Source of the DNA: Gonapodya sp. JEL0774
Taxonomy: Eukaryota; Monoblepharomycota; Monoblepharidomycetes; Monoblepharidales; Gonapodyaceae
Direction of reading: 5' to 3'
Assembly: GCA_027604505.1 (NCBI GenBank)
Contig: JADIIX010000010.1
Span: forward strand, 62,001 to 126,000
DNA: 64,000 bases
Shown here: piece by piece, positions 1 through 10,787 of the stretch
How the letters are laid out: each line of letters opens with the position of its first letter
Position numbering within the stretch: the first letter of the stretch is position 1
Position numbers and translations under genes: made by a program
Notes under the pieces: generated by a model
What the model was told of the DNA's origin: nothing
Databases searched by the model: none
The model's input: the letters and a program-made list of their open reading frames with translations, nothing else

Positions 1-1678
1 GGTGTCCGACTTGCAAAAGTTGGCGTGAGAGAATTCGTGCTAAGTGAGGCGGAACGTCAAGAGGCGGAAGCGAGCGTTGCAAGCATCGGCGGCGGCGTTG
101 GAAGGTCTGGTGAAGAACTGGTATCGGATGTTGAGCTTGAGCATCCACATGAAGGAGGCGGTGGTGGTGGTGATACTGAAGGGGAGATGGCCGATGGGGA
201 GGCGGAACCGGATGATGACGACGGAGAAATTGGCGGTGCATCCGAGTTAGAAGTCGGTCCGAGTGGTATATATCGTGATGTGGGGGGTGACGCGACTGGT
301 GTTGATGGTTTCGGACTTGAAGAAGATAGTGAACTGGACGACCATCACTTGTTGGAATCTTCCGCCACTGCTTCCCATCGACCAGGCCGTCATGCCTTCT
401 CATCCACAGATCATACTCAAGCGGCCCTCGGCTTGCTCTCTGCAGTCCGGTCTTCTGGGTCACCAACACTCTCTCCCTCAGTAGCACAGATCACCCGCCC
501 TGTTCTTGTTTCGACGATAACACGTGTGCAGGTACCCTGCGTGACACCCAAGGAGAGAAATGAGCTGGAGAAGGTGTGCGTTGAGGAGATGGGCGTTTCG
601 GAGGAAGCGATGGTGGAGAACGGAGGGAGAGGTGTGGCTATGGTGGGCTTGCAAGTTTTGGGTGTCAACGGAGCGAAGGGTGCAAGTGTGGGCGCCACTG
701 TGGTTTTGGTGAGTAGGTCGACTTCAAGGCGCTGGAGCGTGTTGGTTATTTTTGCTGTCTTTACATTTTTACTATCCTCATCATTGCGCCTAACCAATGC
801 GTCAGGCCGGTAATCATCGCGCTGCTGCTCATGCTGTATGTGCAGCGAGGCACATGTGTAACCAGGAAAAGAATGTAATGGTGTTCGTGGTTGGGAGGGA
901 GGACGAGATGGTGCCGGTGAGTCTTCTAGTCGACTTTTCGGTGCTACGGATGCGTCTTCTGGTGTAACGGAACAGCCATTATACTTTCTTGAACCTCAAT
1001 GTTTAGCCCGTCTCACTGCAACTCCGTTCCTATCTTGCCACCCTCAACCCGCTTACTCGGCACAAATCCGACCTTCCTGTCCGCCCCGCCTTAATAATCG
1101 ACGCACTCCTTCCCAGCAGTGCCTCGGAACTCCGCAAAGTCCGAACTGAGGACCGTGTGCTATGTATGGAGGTGGTGGAGTGGGCGAAATCGCAACAAGA
1201 GTTGGGTGCGTGTTTGGTGTGTTTGGAATGTCCAAGCGGGATGGAGGGAGAAACCGGTGGGTGGCTATTATACACTTTGATCAATGAGAAGAGGTATACA
1301 GCTTCTCGCAAATTCTTGTTCTGGACAGGTTTGTCGTCGTCGCCTTCTTTCCCTTCCATCATTCCCCGCTATACCCTTGCTCTTGGGCTCCCTCTTACAG
1401 CTTTATCACGCGCTGCGGTTGGTTTGTTAGGTGACGTCCTAGTAGTTTACCTGGGAGTTCCTGTGATAGCAGTTGGAAAAGTCGCCAGAGGATCGTGGGC
1501 AAATCCATTTGGGGGAAAGTTTGTTGCCGGGATGGAGAGGGTGGCAAGTGAAGTCGGGGTGACAGGAACTGGTAAGGAGGGTCCGCAAGAGAAGGACAGA
1601 CAACGAGTGACGGCAGAATCGCGCGGAGCGAAGAGGAGGGGTAAGAAGGGAGAGAAGAGTGCAAGTGTGGATATGTGA
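1..1678 (+). CDS. EDC3: EDC3-like enhancer of mRNA decapping, 3' part
   Basis: The frame is open through the left edge, so the 5' end is missing. Exons 1-708, 806-916 and 1007-1678 join in phase (496 residues visible). The C-terminal half reads as a YjeF_N/Rossmann domain: an N-terminal helix ending MVENGGRGVAMVGLQVLG, then after intron 1 the AGNHRAAAHAVCAARHM loop, a VMVFVVG strand, PALIIDALLPSS, and a degenerate ACLVCLECPSGMEGETG that stands where YjeF proteins have a SIDIPSG strand. Upstream is a Gly/Asp/Glu-rich low-complexity linker. In the Edc3 family this domain dimerises in cytoplasmic P-bodies, while N-terminal LSm and FDF segments bind Dcp2 and Dhh1; those segments would lie outside the window. 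The tail after the domain is basic (KRRGKKGEK). The alternative is a NAXE-type epimerase, but the long disordered linker favours EDC3. The call rests on motif recognition without alignment. Confidence 0.68.
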
Positions 1679-2068
1679 GGTGAGAGGACGAGCGCAGACG
1701 GATCTAGTTGTCTTTCAGAGGTATCCAACAGATCAGTTGGCCACAGTATGAGTGTGTATATACCATATCATTGAACATTGCGCAAGGAGTGTCTGTCAGC
1801 TGTGTCTGATTTTGTTGCGTAAATATATTATTGTTTGTGAATCACGCCAAGGCGGGAAATTGGTCGCCACGGACGGGTAAATCATACCTCCGGTGGTTTA
1901 GTGTGTGTTTCGAGAGTCGTGTGTGTGTTTCGAGATCATGTGGGGGAGCCTTAAAGCACCCTCAAGCACCCTCACGCATTTCCTTCACATTCCATTGAGC
2001 CAACAAAGTTGATTCCATCAAAATTCAACTCCATCTATCGCTAGTTCTCTAATCTGGGACTCCACGCC
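1679..2068. other. Intergenic, EDC3 3' side and GST promoter
   Basis: No gene seen. A 15-nt sequence, GTGTGTGTTTCGAGA, occurs at 1901-1915 and again at 1921-1935 (20-nt period), followed by a doubled CACCCTCA motif around 1957-1973. These sit about 100-170 nt upstream of the GST start codon and could be regulatory sites. That role is inference. Confidence 0.4.
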
Positions 2069-2938
2069 ATGGCACCAAAGCTTACATACTACTTCTCAAT
2101 TGGTTCGTGTTCCGGCGCCGGCTACATGGCACTGAAGGTCGCCAAGATTCCATTCACCGGTACGTACTATAGAATTTGAAGTCCTGTTTTGCATGTGAAG
2201 TCAATTGAACTCCTGGATCGCGATTGCGCAGGCATTCGCATGGACACCAAGACTCACAAGATTGTTGAAACGGGCGAGGACTACTATGCCGTAGCTCCAA
2301 AGGGGGCAGTTCCCGCTATGCTGGTTGATGGCGAGTTACTGACCGAAAACGCCGCTGTGTTGCAAGTGAGTCCGCACATTTATGGTGCCTTCGCTTCTGC
2401 ATTTGGAGTTGAGGATCATCCTCATGTTATGGGCCTCACCATTTTGAAATCGTTAGTACATCGCCGACCTGGCCCCGGAAGCCAACCTTATTCCCCCGGC
2501 CGGTACATTTGCGCGCTACAGAGTCCAGGAAGCCCTCTCGGAAGTCGGTGTTGATTTACACAAAGCTGCCTTTGGTCCTCTGTTCAACCCCGCCCTTCAG
2601 GGCGAGGCAAGAGAGCAGCAGGTCGCCAGGGCGCACACCATTTTGAAGAGATTTGACAAGAAGCTTGGAGCAAGCAAATTCCTCACTGGTGACGCCGTGA
2701 CCGTCGCGGGTGAGTCTCCAAGTTCCACCATCCTTCTTGTTCACTGAATTAATCTCCCTTTCGTATTCTAACTCACTCCTAAGACTTTTATGCCGCTGTT
2801 TGCTTTGGCTGGAACAACTTCCTTGGCATCAGCTACGCTGAATACCCCAACATCACTCGTTTTCAAAGCGACTTCGCTGCTCTGCCGGGCATCGCAGAGG
2901 CCAAGGCAGAGTGGCTTGCAGGAGGAGTAAAGGCATAA
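2069..2938 (+). CDS. Glutathione S-transferase, beta-class-like
   Basis: Exons 2069-2159, 2232-2365, 2457-2709 and 2784-2938 join in phase to 210 residues. The start is the ATG in CCACGCCATGG. Residues 1-80 form the thioredoxin-like domain: LTYYFSIGSCSGAGYMAL has a cysteine at position 14 where bacterial beta-class enzymes carry Cys10, then VPAML (cis-Pro) and LTENAAVLQYIA (glutathione-binding Glu/Asn loop). Residues 90-210 form the all-helical domain with GDAVTVADFYAA, the conserved N-capping box and Asp. Such enzymes conjugate or reduce electrophiles with glutathione in the cytosol. Length and motif spacing match bacterial GstA-type proteins better than typical fungal GSTs, yet three introns show that it is a resident eukaryotic gene. 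Substrate unknown. Confidence 0.85.
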
Positions 2939-3992
2939 GGGATTTTGTGTGCCAAGAATGCTGTACTCCTGGGACATAATGGCAGAACTAAGAGACTTGT
3001 AGTGCACCGGAAAAAATAAAAAGCATTGATATACTCGTCAAATTCTGGCAAGTCCCAAGGATTTTGCGTAAAGTTTCAACCCTGATGAGGGAGGCTCTGC
3101 ATGATCTGCTCCACAATAAATCAAAGTATTGTTTATAATAGCTTCACTCTTGAAATGGTAATTCTACTATTAGTCTCAAAAAAGCAAGCAATAATATCCG
3201 CCGGTGAATCAAGTTCCAGTTCTGAGGATATAGCCTGCACTGGCATTGGTGTTGTGTTTGTCCAGTGCACTAAACTCTGCCGACCGAACCTGAACTGTGA
3301 GAGTTCACTCCCTGTAGGACAACGAGTGCGTGGGTGATCGGGAAGAGATAATTAAAGTGGCGAGCGAAAACACTCAATCTTGAGGACAGGAGACGAAATT
3401 GTAGCAGGTTGGACAGTTCAGGTGAGTTCCAACGGTACCTGCGCGATGCATAAACCGAGCAGGCTTAAGGAGAAACTGCAAGCAGTGATTCGGAGAAACC
3501 GTAGAGGAGAAAGGAGGAAAGAAGTGGCATCGCGGTTGGGAGCGAAAGTTTTGGATTGATTGCGACCAGTTGATTCGACTCACGCAGTGTTGCAGCGATG
3601 CAAGGCCGTAAGGGCTTTGGGTGACAACGGACGTGGAGATAAGCCCGGGAGCATAGCTTGATTCACATCGTCGGGATCGAGTAGGCATCAAGAGCAAACG
3701 AAGGAAAGAACAACACAACCCAACAGAAGGGTGTTTAACCTCGGACCTTTGTTGCATTTACGGACATTATTGATTCAAGGGTGGAACAAATCATGAGTGG
3801 GTAGAGAATAGTCGCAGCAGCCGGGAGCCAACGTCAATTGTCCTCCGTCATGGATGTTGGTTGTGATGTTGAGTGATAATTGAGAGCAGAGAAACCCATG
3901 AGTACGAGTGTTCTGATATTTTGGCGCCTGTCTCTAGCTGTCTCTCGTTTAGAAGCGCAAAAGAATCCTTCCGCGTTCCCCCCACTCCCTAC
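2939..3992. other. Intergenic region before the SNH-motif gene
   Basis: About 1.05 kb with only short, unconvincing open frames on both strands and no domain signal. It holds the GST 3' end and the presumed promoter and leader of the gene starting at 3993. Confidence 0.4.
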
Positions 3993-6900
3993 ATGAATCT
4001 CCAACACTTTTTTGCCCAACATGCCCCGCAGGCCAACTTAGCCAACAATAACGTCAACTACCTTGCAAACCCGCTTGTTTCTTTGCCCTCTTCACTCGCT
4101 CCCTCCCCTCCCGCCGTCTCGTCCATGGATGCCTGGCAGCCCACCTCTGACAACACACTCACGAGTGGTCAACCAACACTTTCGGCATTCCCCCTCAATT
4201 GGAATGGCTCAACTCAAATCAACGGGACCGGCGGTGCATCCTCTTTCTCGTCTGCCGTTAACACCGCAGTCAATGGGACGTCGACCGGAGCCCCAATTCT
4301 TCCCAACTTCCACTCCCACGCTGCAGCTACACTACAAAAGATCCGCCTTCTTGACGCTCGGCTGAAACTGTTGCCGCCCACTTCCGAAGCTAAAAAGGCC
4401 GAGCAAATACGACGAGCCCAGATGGATCCTCCCACTTACCTCAAAACGTTTTCCCTCGAAGACGCAACAGCTGAAGAGATTGTCGCCGCTGGTGCGCTCC
4501 TTAGAAGAGAGCTCGCCACCATTGCCGCTCAAGCAAAGGTGGCAAAGAGACATTTCCCTGAGGTCCAGGGTGGAACTAGAGGCTATGCCAACCTCGGTGC
4601 CCCTGGCGCGTTTGAAACTGGTACCAATTCCACGGGTCTCCTAACTGTTGGTAGCAGCCCCTCAAACGCTGCTTCTCCTGCCGCATCGACCCCTTCCGAA
4701 CCAACACTAAATGGCCACACACCCCAATCCACCCTTAATGCTCTCCTCGCTCGACATGCTCAAGCCGCTCAAGCTGCCACGTCGGGATTCAGTTCATCCA
4801 CGGTGCCAGCCATCCCATCAGGCCTCCCTGGTCTCGGTTTGCCAACATCTTACCCGCTTGTCACGCCGCTCACTGCCCCTTCTCCACTCTCCACCTCTTC
4901 TTCCGCTACGTCACCGCGCTCTATCACTAACGTCACGCCCACTCAAACTACAGCTACTCCCCCACCTATTTCTTCTGCATCGCCATTTCCCATCGTCACC
5001 GACGGACAACCCTCCTCAGCTTCGCAGCTTTCGTCCCACATGGGGTTTGCATCACTAACTCACCAACAGATATCACAACCTTTAGGGATCGCATCTAACG
5101 CAGCTCCAGCTCCAGCTCCTGCACCCCCTCCTCCCTATGTATCACCGGTGAACAACGCGTCTCCAACCAACGACGGACCGTCACAGCCGGCCCCAAAACG
5201 CAGAAAGGGGACTGGCGCAAGCACATCTAGCGCTGCTCCCGCTCGCACCCCGCCCACCACCCAGATACCGTCTCAACCTCCGACATCGAGTCCTGTCTCA
5301 GTCACCTCGCCTGTACCCCCGGGTGCTGCACCAGATGGAAAAGGCGGTGCGGTGGCTCTGATTGCAGGTGCTGTATATGTACCGACGATCAGCCATGGGG
5401 CTGTGCAACAGGTGAGGGAAGTGGTATTTCAATGAAGTGTGGGAAATCGTTGAATGCCGAGGGAGATTCTCAAATGCAATACTCCTTCTCCCTCTCCTAT
5501 ATAAAACTCCCAACCACCTTATTTTCCGTTCAGGTGCTAGACCTCAACAGTCGTCTTCTCCGTGTCCTTCGCGCCTACCAGCGTCGCGGGTGGACAGATG
5601 ACCCGGACTACCTCGTGAACCAAAAAAGATTACAAAGTAATTTGGCATATTTGGCAGCAGCAGCAGACTGGTTCTTCGCAGAGAAGGGGCAGGCGGGCAA
5701 GGTATGTACTTCTTACAAGCCGTGAGTCAGTAAAGATGCGTTCGGACTGAGTGCTCCGACGCTCGTGCTATCTTCTCGTGGGTGACCACCCGTTTAGCCC
5801 TCTCCCGCACAAAAAATTCCACCTCCTTCTGCCGCCAGCGCCCCGGATCTCGGCCCTGTACGTCAAACCCGCTTGATCCGTGCGGGTTCGGAGGCTGTTG
5901 GACTCGTTGCCGTTGCATTAGCTGAGGCTGAGAGTGCTGCAGGGCGAGCCGGACAATCCGGGATAGCAGGGGTCCCTGCGCAGGCGGAGATTGCGGTGCG
6001 TCCGGACAAGGGAAAGGGAAAAGGAAAAGGCAAACTGGGTGGTGGCAATTCGTCATTGGCAGCATCATTGGAAGCTGGGGCAGCGGGCATAACTTCGACA
6101 TCATCGGGAGCCCCTGTGGCAGCAACTGCTTTGGGCGGCCAGGCACAAGCCACAACCCAATCACAGCAAGCACCGACTCCTGCAGCGGTATTGCAAATGA
6201 AAATGCAACTGCATAGGTTGATGTCGGCAAAGGGCGCGGCCGCAGCGACTGGGACTAACCTTGGTGGTGGTGCGGCAGCAGTTGTTGCTGGTGGTGCGGG
6301 CACAGGTGGCAGGCAGGGATCATCCTCTGCTGTTGTTGGCGCTCATTCGCCGCCTACCATGAACTCTTTCGCCGGAATGGCGCAAGCAGTCCAGGCGCAA
6401 GTGCAAGCACAAGCACAGGCTCAGGCATTAAAGGCACAGGCACAAGCACAGGCACAGCTGCGCGCAGCAACCACCAGTGGAATTAACTCGACGTCGTCAC
6501 CGTTCCTCAGCAGTGTGAGTGGCGCATCATTGCCGGCGGGATTGATCGGTGCCCTTGGTGGAGAAGGTCAGGGCGCAGTAGGGTTTGCTGAGCTGGGTTT
6601 GCCAAGGAGCACGATGGTTACAGGACAAACGTTAGGACAAGAACAGCCATTTGCAACATCCGCGTCGGGCGATACGGCCGGCACAAGCATGGGTGCATCG
6701 TTCAAAGTTGCAGACCCAACCCTTCCTTCAAATGAGCTTAATTTTGAGGATATTTTCGGTTTTGAGGATGACGAGGGCGATTCAAAGCAAGACGATGGCC
6801 TTTTGTCTCTTGACGATCTCTTTGGTGGAGATGGTTTAGATGGGAGTTTGAACGGGTCCTCGATTGCTCCACCTCCTATGCCGGCTAAAAACAATAGCAG

Positions 6901-7417
6901 TACCGTGCCGGCTGGTTCCGGACCTTCGGGGAGGTCTGCGGCGCCTCCAACAATCCCAACATCTACTGCTGCAATATACGCGGCGCTTCCGGAACCCCAC
7001 TTCGTGGCGGACCCCAACACCTTAATTCCAGGCTCTCACCAAGGGCCTTCGACGTATATACCAGTACCACCCTTCGCGCTCCCTGATGGTGCTCCAAGGC
7101 CTCCGTCCATTGCGGCGCATGAGCCTGCTTTTCTTCGTGGTATCAGCCGAGAACTCGCCGCTGAGCGAATCAAGGAGCGCCATGCAGAAGAAAGTCGAGG
7201 ACCTGCTGGAACCAGAGCCGAAACTGCGAGTGCTAGAACACCGAATAAGATTGAGTTGAATGTTGAGGCTGAGACAGAGAAGCCTCCAGTAGACGGCCAA
7301 CATTTCAGCACGGAAATGCTGATAGAGGAAGACGAACAGGCGACCAATGATTTCTTGGACGGATTGCTGGATTTTTCGGCCATGGACGACGACGGAATGT
7401 CGAGTTGGGCTGTTTGA
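3993..7417 (+). CDS. SS18/SSXT-like SNH-motif protein, possible SWI/SNF subunit
   Basis: Exons 3993-5411, 5534-5701 and 5798-7417 join in phase (1068 residues). I chose ATG 3993 because the in-frame codon further upstream (3873) is GTG. Exon 2 (residues about 474-529) reads VLDLNSRLLRVLRAYQRRGW.. then KRLQSNLAYLAAAADW, the pattern of the SNH domain of SS18/GIF proteins (dENn.LI..I.eyQnkG....e...y...L.rNL.YLA.iAD). The rest is disordered: Ser/Pro/Thr/Ala-rich exon 1 with one helical stretch at about 120-195 (HSHAAATLQKIRLLDARLKL), a KGKGKGKGK patch, a QAQAQA repeat at about 6385-6460, and an acidic hydrophobic segment at about 839-877 (NFEDIFGFEDDEGD) like an activation domain. SS18 binds BRG1-type remodellers through SNH; a SWI/SNF role here is inferred from the motif alone. 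Confidence 0.62.
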
Positions 7418-8275
7418 GTGCGAAACACCTGAGAAGAGCAATCCTGATCATAGTGAAAGCCATCCGTGACGTCGATATGGAATTTTGCGCTGGTCCATGT
7501 GTCCCATTGTAGGATGATTTTACGAGTATTGCAAGCATCACTTTGCTGTTCTCCCGTTTCGTCCACGTGGATGTGTATAAATTGATGGCTACCGAACATT
7601 TTTTTGTCACTATACTTTCTCTTTCAGTTACTTTGTTGGTGCCGATTTTCTGAGATTCGAGTGTTACATAATGAATTAGTTTCAGCCAAACTGCACCCGA
7701 TCTGCCATAAAACCTGCTAAAATGGGAAGACGAGAGGATGCTTTTCTTCACATTCGTGTGGCTTGTTTTTCGTTCACTTGCAGAAATAACACAAAAGTCA
7801 AAAAAAAATACACCCATAATCAATCTATTTCTTTCCTGTCGTACTAAGACCAGAGTTGAAAAAGATCGCTGTGTTAGTTTCGGTTGCGTCCGTGCGTTCT
7901 CGAATCGGCTCGTAATACTGACGCCTTTTTTGACCCAGCAGCAGAGAAGGACTTCCCTGCAAATTTCGTTATGTCAGCCTCCACGCGTGGGTGGTTAAAG
8001 CGGGAGTACGAAGATCGGGAAAGCTGGTGGTTTCGGTCACGGAATAGCGAACGTTTGCCGTCGTGCGTTCAAAGTGTTTGTGTGACGTGTGGTGGTGACA
8101 CGTACCAGTCCGCTTTTGTCCCATCCGTATCGCTGACTCTCCGTGACGGGAGCTGGGTACTTGTCACGAGGCAAAAGTGACTGCCGCTTGTGCCAGGCCA
8201 CATATTGGGCTGATCTCCCAATGAATGAAGGGGCTTGTGAATGACCACGATGTGAAGCTACCCGCCCATGACTGA
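7418..8275. other. Intergenic region, no gene recognised
   Basis: About 860 nt between a plus-strand and a minus-strand 3' end. Overlapping short frames exist on both strands, but none shows domains or consistent splice sites. Confidence 0.4.
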
Positions 8276-8701
8276 TCAAAACAAACCATCTTCAATATCA
8301 TCATCGTGCTTTTGTGCCTCTAACGTATCCCCGTCAATCAAGTCCTCTGTATTCCCGTCATCCGCGAAGGCGGGTGATTTTACCTGTGAGATTTCCCCCA
8401 AGGCTGATTGCGATGATTGCGAAGCAGAAGATGTTCGTGTAAGAAGGAGGTGTGGGTTGGTTGTTTGAGGCTTGGAAGTGATTACGAGGGCTGCGGAGGA
8501 GGAAGTAATAGATGTAACAACACTTCTTCGATAGCGAGGAGAGTTCCCACTTTTCATGATGCCCGGTCCCACGTTCCAAGTCTCGTGAAGCCTAAACGTT
8601 CTCATCTCCTTTTTAATGGTCTCTTCGAGTATTCGTTCATCTGTGAAGGACGACCTGCCCGCGGGGGCCTTTCCGTTTGGCGCAGCATTGTCTTTCGGCA
8701 T
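8276..8701 (-). CDS. Small hypothetical protein (141 aa)
   Basis: Single open frame with an ATG at 8701. The N-terminal third is charged and helical (FTDERILEETIKKEMRTF, then RLHETWNVGP), the middle is Ser/Thr-rich and the C-terminus is acidic (DDDIEDGLF). I do not recognise the family. A GTGGGA..AG pair inside the frame, right after the ETWNV segment, could be an intron, so the true product may be shorter or continue elsewhere. The composition resembles real coding sequence more than the neighbouring shadow frames do, but the call is tentative. Confidence 0.4.
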   Translation of the reverse strand: MPKDNAAPNGKAPAGRSSFTDERILEETIKKEMRTFRLHETWNVGPGIMKSGNSPRYRRSVVTSITSSSAALVITSKPQTTNPHLLLTRTSSASQSSQSALGEISQVKSPAFADDGNTEDLIDGDTLEAQKHDDDIEDGLF

Positions 8702-9229
8702 TGGAGGATGACTGGGACGGAGGACCGACAGGGGAGAAGTGGAATATGGTTATGTAGAGAAAGAGTGCGGAAATGGAATGCGTGATATGAGAAGGTTTTA
8801 TCGACTGAATACAGCTTGTGAGAAAGGCGAAGCATTGGTTGATCGGAGAGGCAATCTATGATCCACGGGTCTAACACACCTCTTGAACTGACCAGACGCC
8901 AAGATCGTCACGCTATAAGGTCGAAGGAAGCGAAGATAATCTTATTATAGTGAGTTGCCTTGTCTCTGTCGCTCTTCGTATGTAGACTTTCTCACCACTC
9001 GTTACATCCAAACTCCCTTGCACTCGACAAGACGAGGGTTGCATTGAACGTAGCAATACACGCGGTTGAATGCTTACCGAGCTGTTGATAAACGATCAAC
9101 TGATTTGGTGACCCACATTAGACGTGTCGAAAACCTGATTGATTGGAGTGCCATGCATCAGGATGGCCGCGCATCGAGCTTAATTTATTGAAAGATTCCA
9201 TATATCCGCATCCGCGATCCCTCCGAAAC
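8702..9229. other. Intergenic region, no gene recognised
   Basis: About 530 nt between the start of the small hypothetical gene and the stop of the GNAT gene, both minus strand. Nothing beyond short random frames was seen; it presumably holds the promoter of the former and the 3' end of the latter. Confidence 0.4.
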
Positions 9230-10448
9230 TTAAACCTCCAGCACCCTGAACGTTATAGTCTCGCTAAACTTGACAAAACCCGCCTTCTCATAAACTCTCC
9301 ACGCTCCCGCCCCAGGATCGGCTAACAACATACACGCTTCCACATCTTGTTCCATGAATATTTTCCGCACAACGCTTGTGACGAGACGGTACGCGTAACC
9401 GCAATTACGATGAGCCGGAGGAGTATAAACGCTAGTGATACGCGGGATACTGGGAGATGTTGCCCGGTAGTAGTAAGCCATTGTGAGTGGGATGGGGACT
9501 GGCACATCTGAGGCCAAGCAATGTGGCAGCGTGGTCAACAGGTATTTATCCCATCACTTTCGCTGGTACTTAGTGTTGGACGACAGGAATCCAATCTTAC
9601 TCAACCAACCTTCTTCTCTGTACAAAACCATCCTCCCAACACGTTGATCTGCCATGATCCGGTCAAACTTCGCAGATGGGTCCGGGGGTGGCGGAACGCC
9701 TGTGTCTTTTAGGAACCCCAAATTCCAGTCTCGAAAGGTGGACATGTCCTCAGAACGTGGGGTGCGTGCCCCAGGGTCAATCGATGGATAGGTCTCTGGA
9801 AGATCCTACTGGTTTGCTGGTCAAGTAACACGATGGCTGCCGACCAGCTTGTGGGAGAAGACTTCGACCCACCCTGCTGATTCTATAGTTTACAAGGATC
9901 CTCGCTGAAGTCACTCCTTGGTCCTCCTTCAAAGCCGGGCATGCCCCTTTGAAAATCTCCACGTCCTCTTTGCTCATCCACATAAATTTCCCCACCAATA
10001 CCGACAGCCCTACTGAGTCCACCAACCCTTGCACCAGCACCGCAGCGGGCTCGGCTTTGAGAGGGTGTCCAATGAGGACCGGGGTATGCGGGAGGTGATT
10101 GACTACCGGCACCAGGGTGCCGTATTGAAGCAGGGGATGACGACGCGGTAAGTTATTTACACACGATGCAAGTAGTTGGATTGTCATGAATAATAAAGTG
10201 AGTCGGCACTGGGCGTGATATCATCGAATGCATTGCACCATTCAAGGATCTCACTCACCAATCACCGCCACGGCTGTCCCCGTCTCATCTACCACCGCTC
10301 CCATTAAGTCCGCCCCGTCTCTCTCCACGGCTTCCAAACCCAGCAAGGCATGGTTGTTTCTAACTGGGTCCCTTGACAAGAACGGCCGGACGAGGGAAAC
10401 AAAAGAAGGGGCAGATGATCGGGAAAAGTTCCGATATGTGAGGGACAT
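9230..10448 (-). CDS. GNAT-family N-acetyltransferase
   Basis: Five exons (10448-10259, 10208-10161, 10102-9873, 9793-9601, 9507-9230) keep phase throughout and give 312 residues. Exon 1 holds PFLSRDPVRNNHALLGLE and then TGTAVAVIG, the N-terminal half of two-lobed GNAT proteins. A linker resembling YRLDR..P reads as YRISRTYPSIDPG. The C-terminal lobe has GRMVLYREEGW, the motif A region ITSVYTPPAHRNCGYAYRLV (acetyl-CoA pyrophosphate loop, R/Q-x-x-G-x-A type) and motif B LLADPGAGAWRVYEKAGF. These enzymes acetylate small molecules or protein amines using acetyl-CoA; the substrate cannot be told from sequence. The 48-nt second exon and its flanking introns are the least certain part. Confidence 0.75.
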
Positions 10449-10787
10449 ACGACTTGCGAGGAAGTGAAAATTGATGTGCCTGACATATTCCTATTTATTG
10501 AGTCTTCGAGTTGGTTTTCGGGAGAGGGAAGTTCCGGCGGAGGCACAGTTGGACTCACGGATCTCCCCATTAACTGGAACTCGCCCAATGTTTCATTGTT
10601 GCTGCTTTCTATGCAGATCGAGTACGCTATTTGCTCCGGAGATCTTCAGCGGCCCACAGTTTTTACATGTTTGAATTAATTGTGGAAATGGTTGGAAGCT
10701 AAAATTATCGCCCCTCTTCATCTTCTTCCCTCCATCATCGTCTCCCGCCTTGCTTCTTCTCGTCTCTGAGTCCCACGATACCCAAAC
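10449..10787. other. Intergenic region upstream of the GNAT gene
   Basis: About 340 nt between the GNAT start and the stop of the next minus-strand gene. It presumably carries the GNAT promoter; no clear motif was found. Confidence 0.35.

Noticed and set aside
3374-3757. 127-codon minus-strand frame
   Set aside because: No motif or coding signal; lies in the leader region of the SNH-motif gene.
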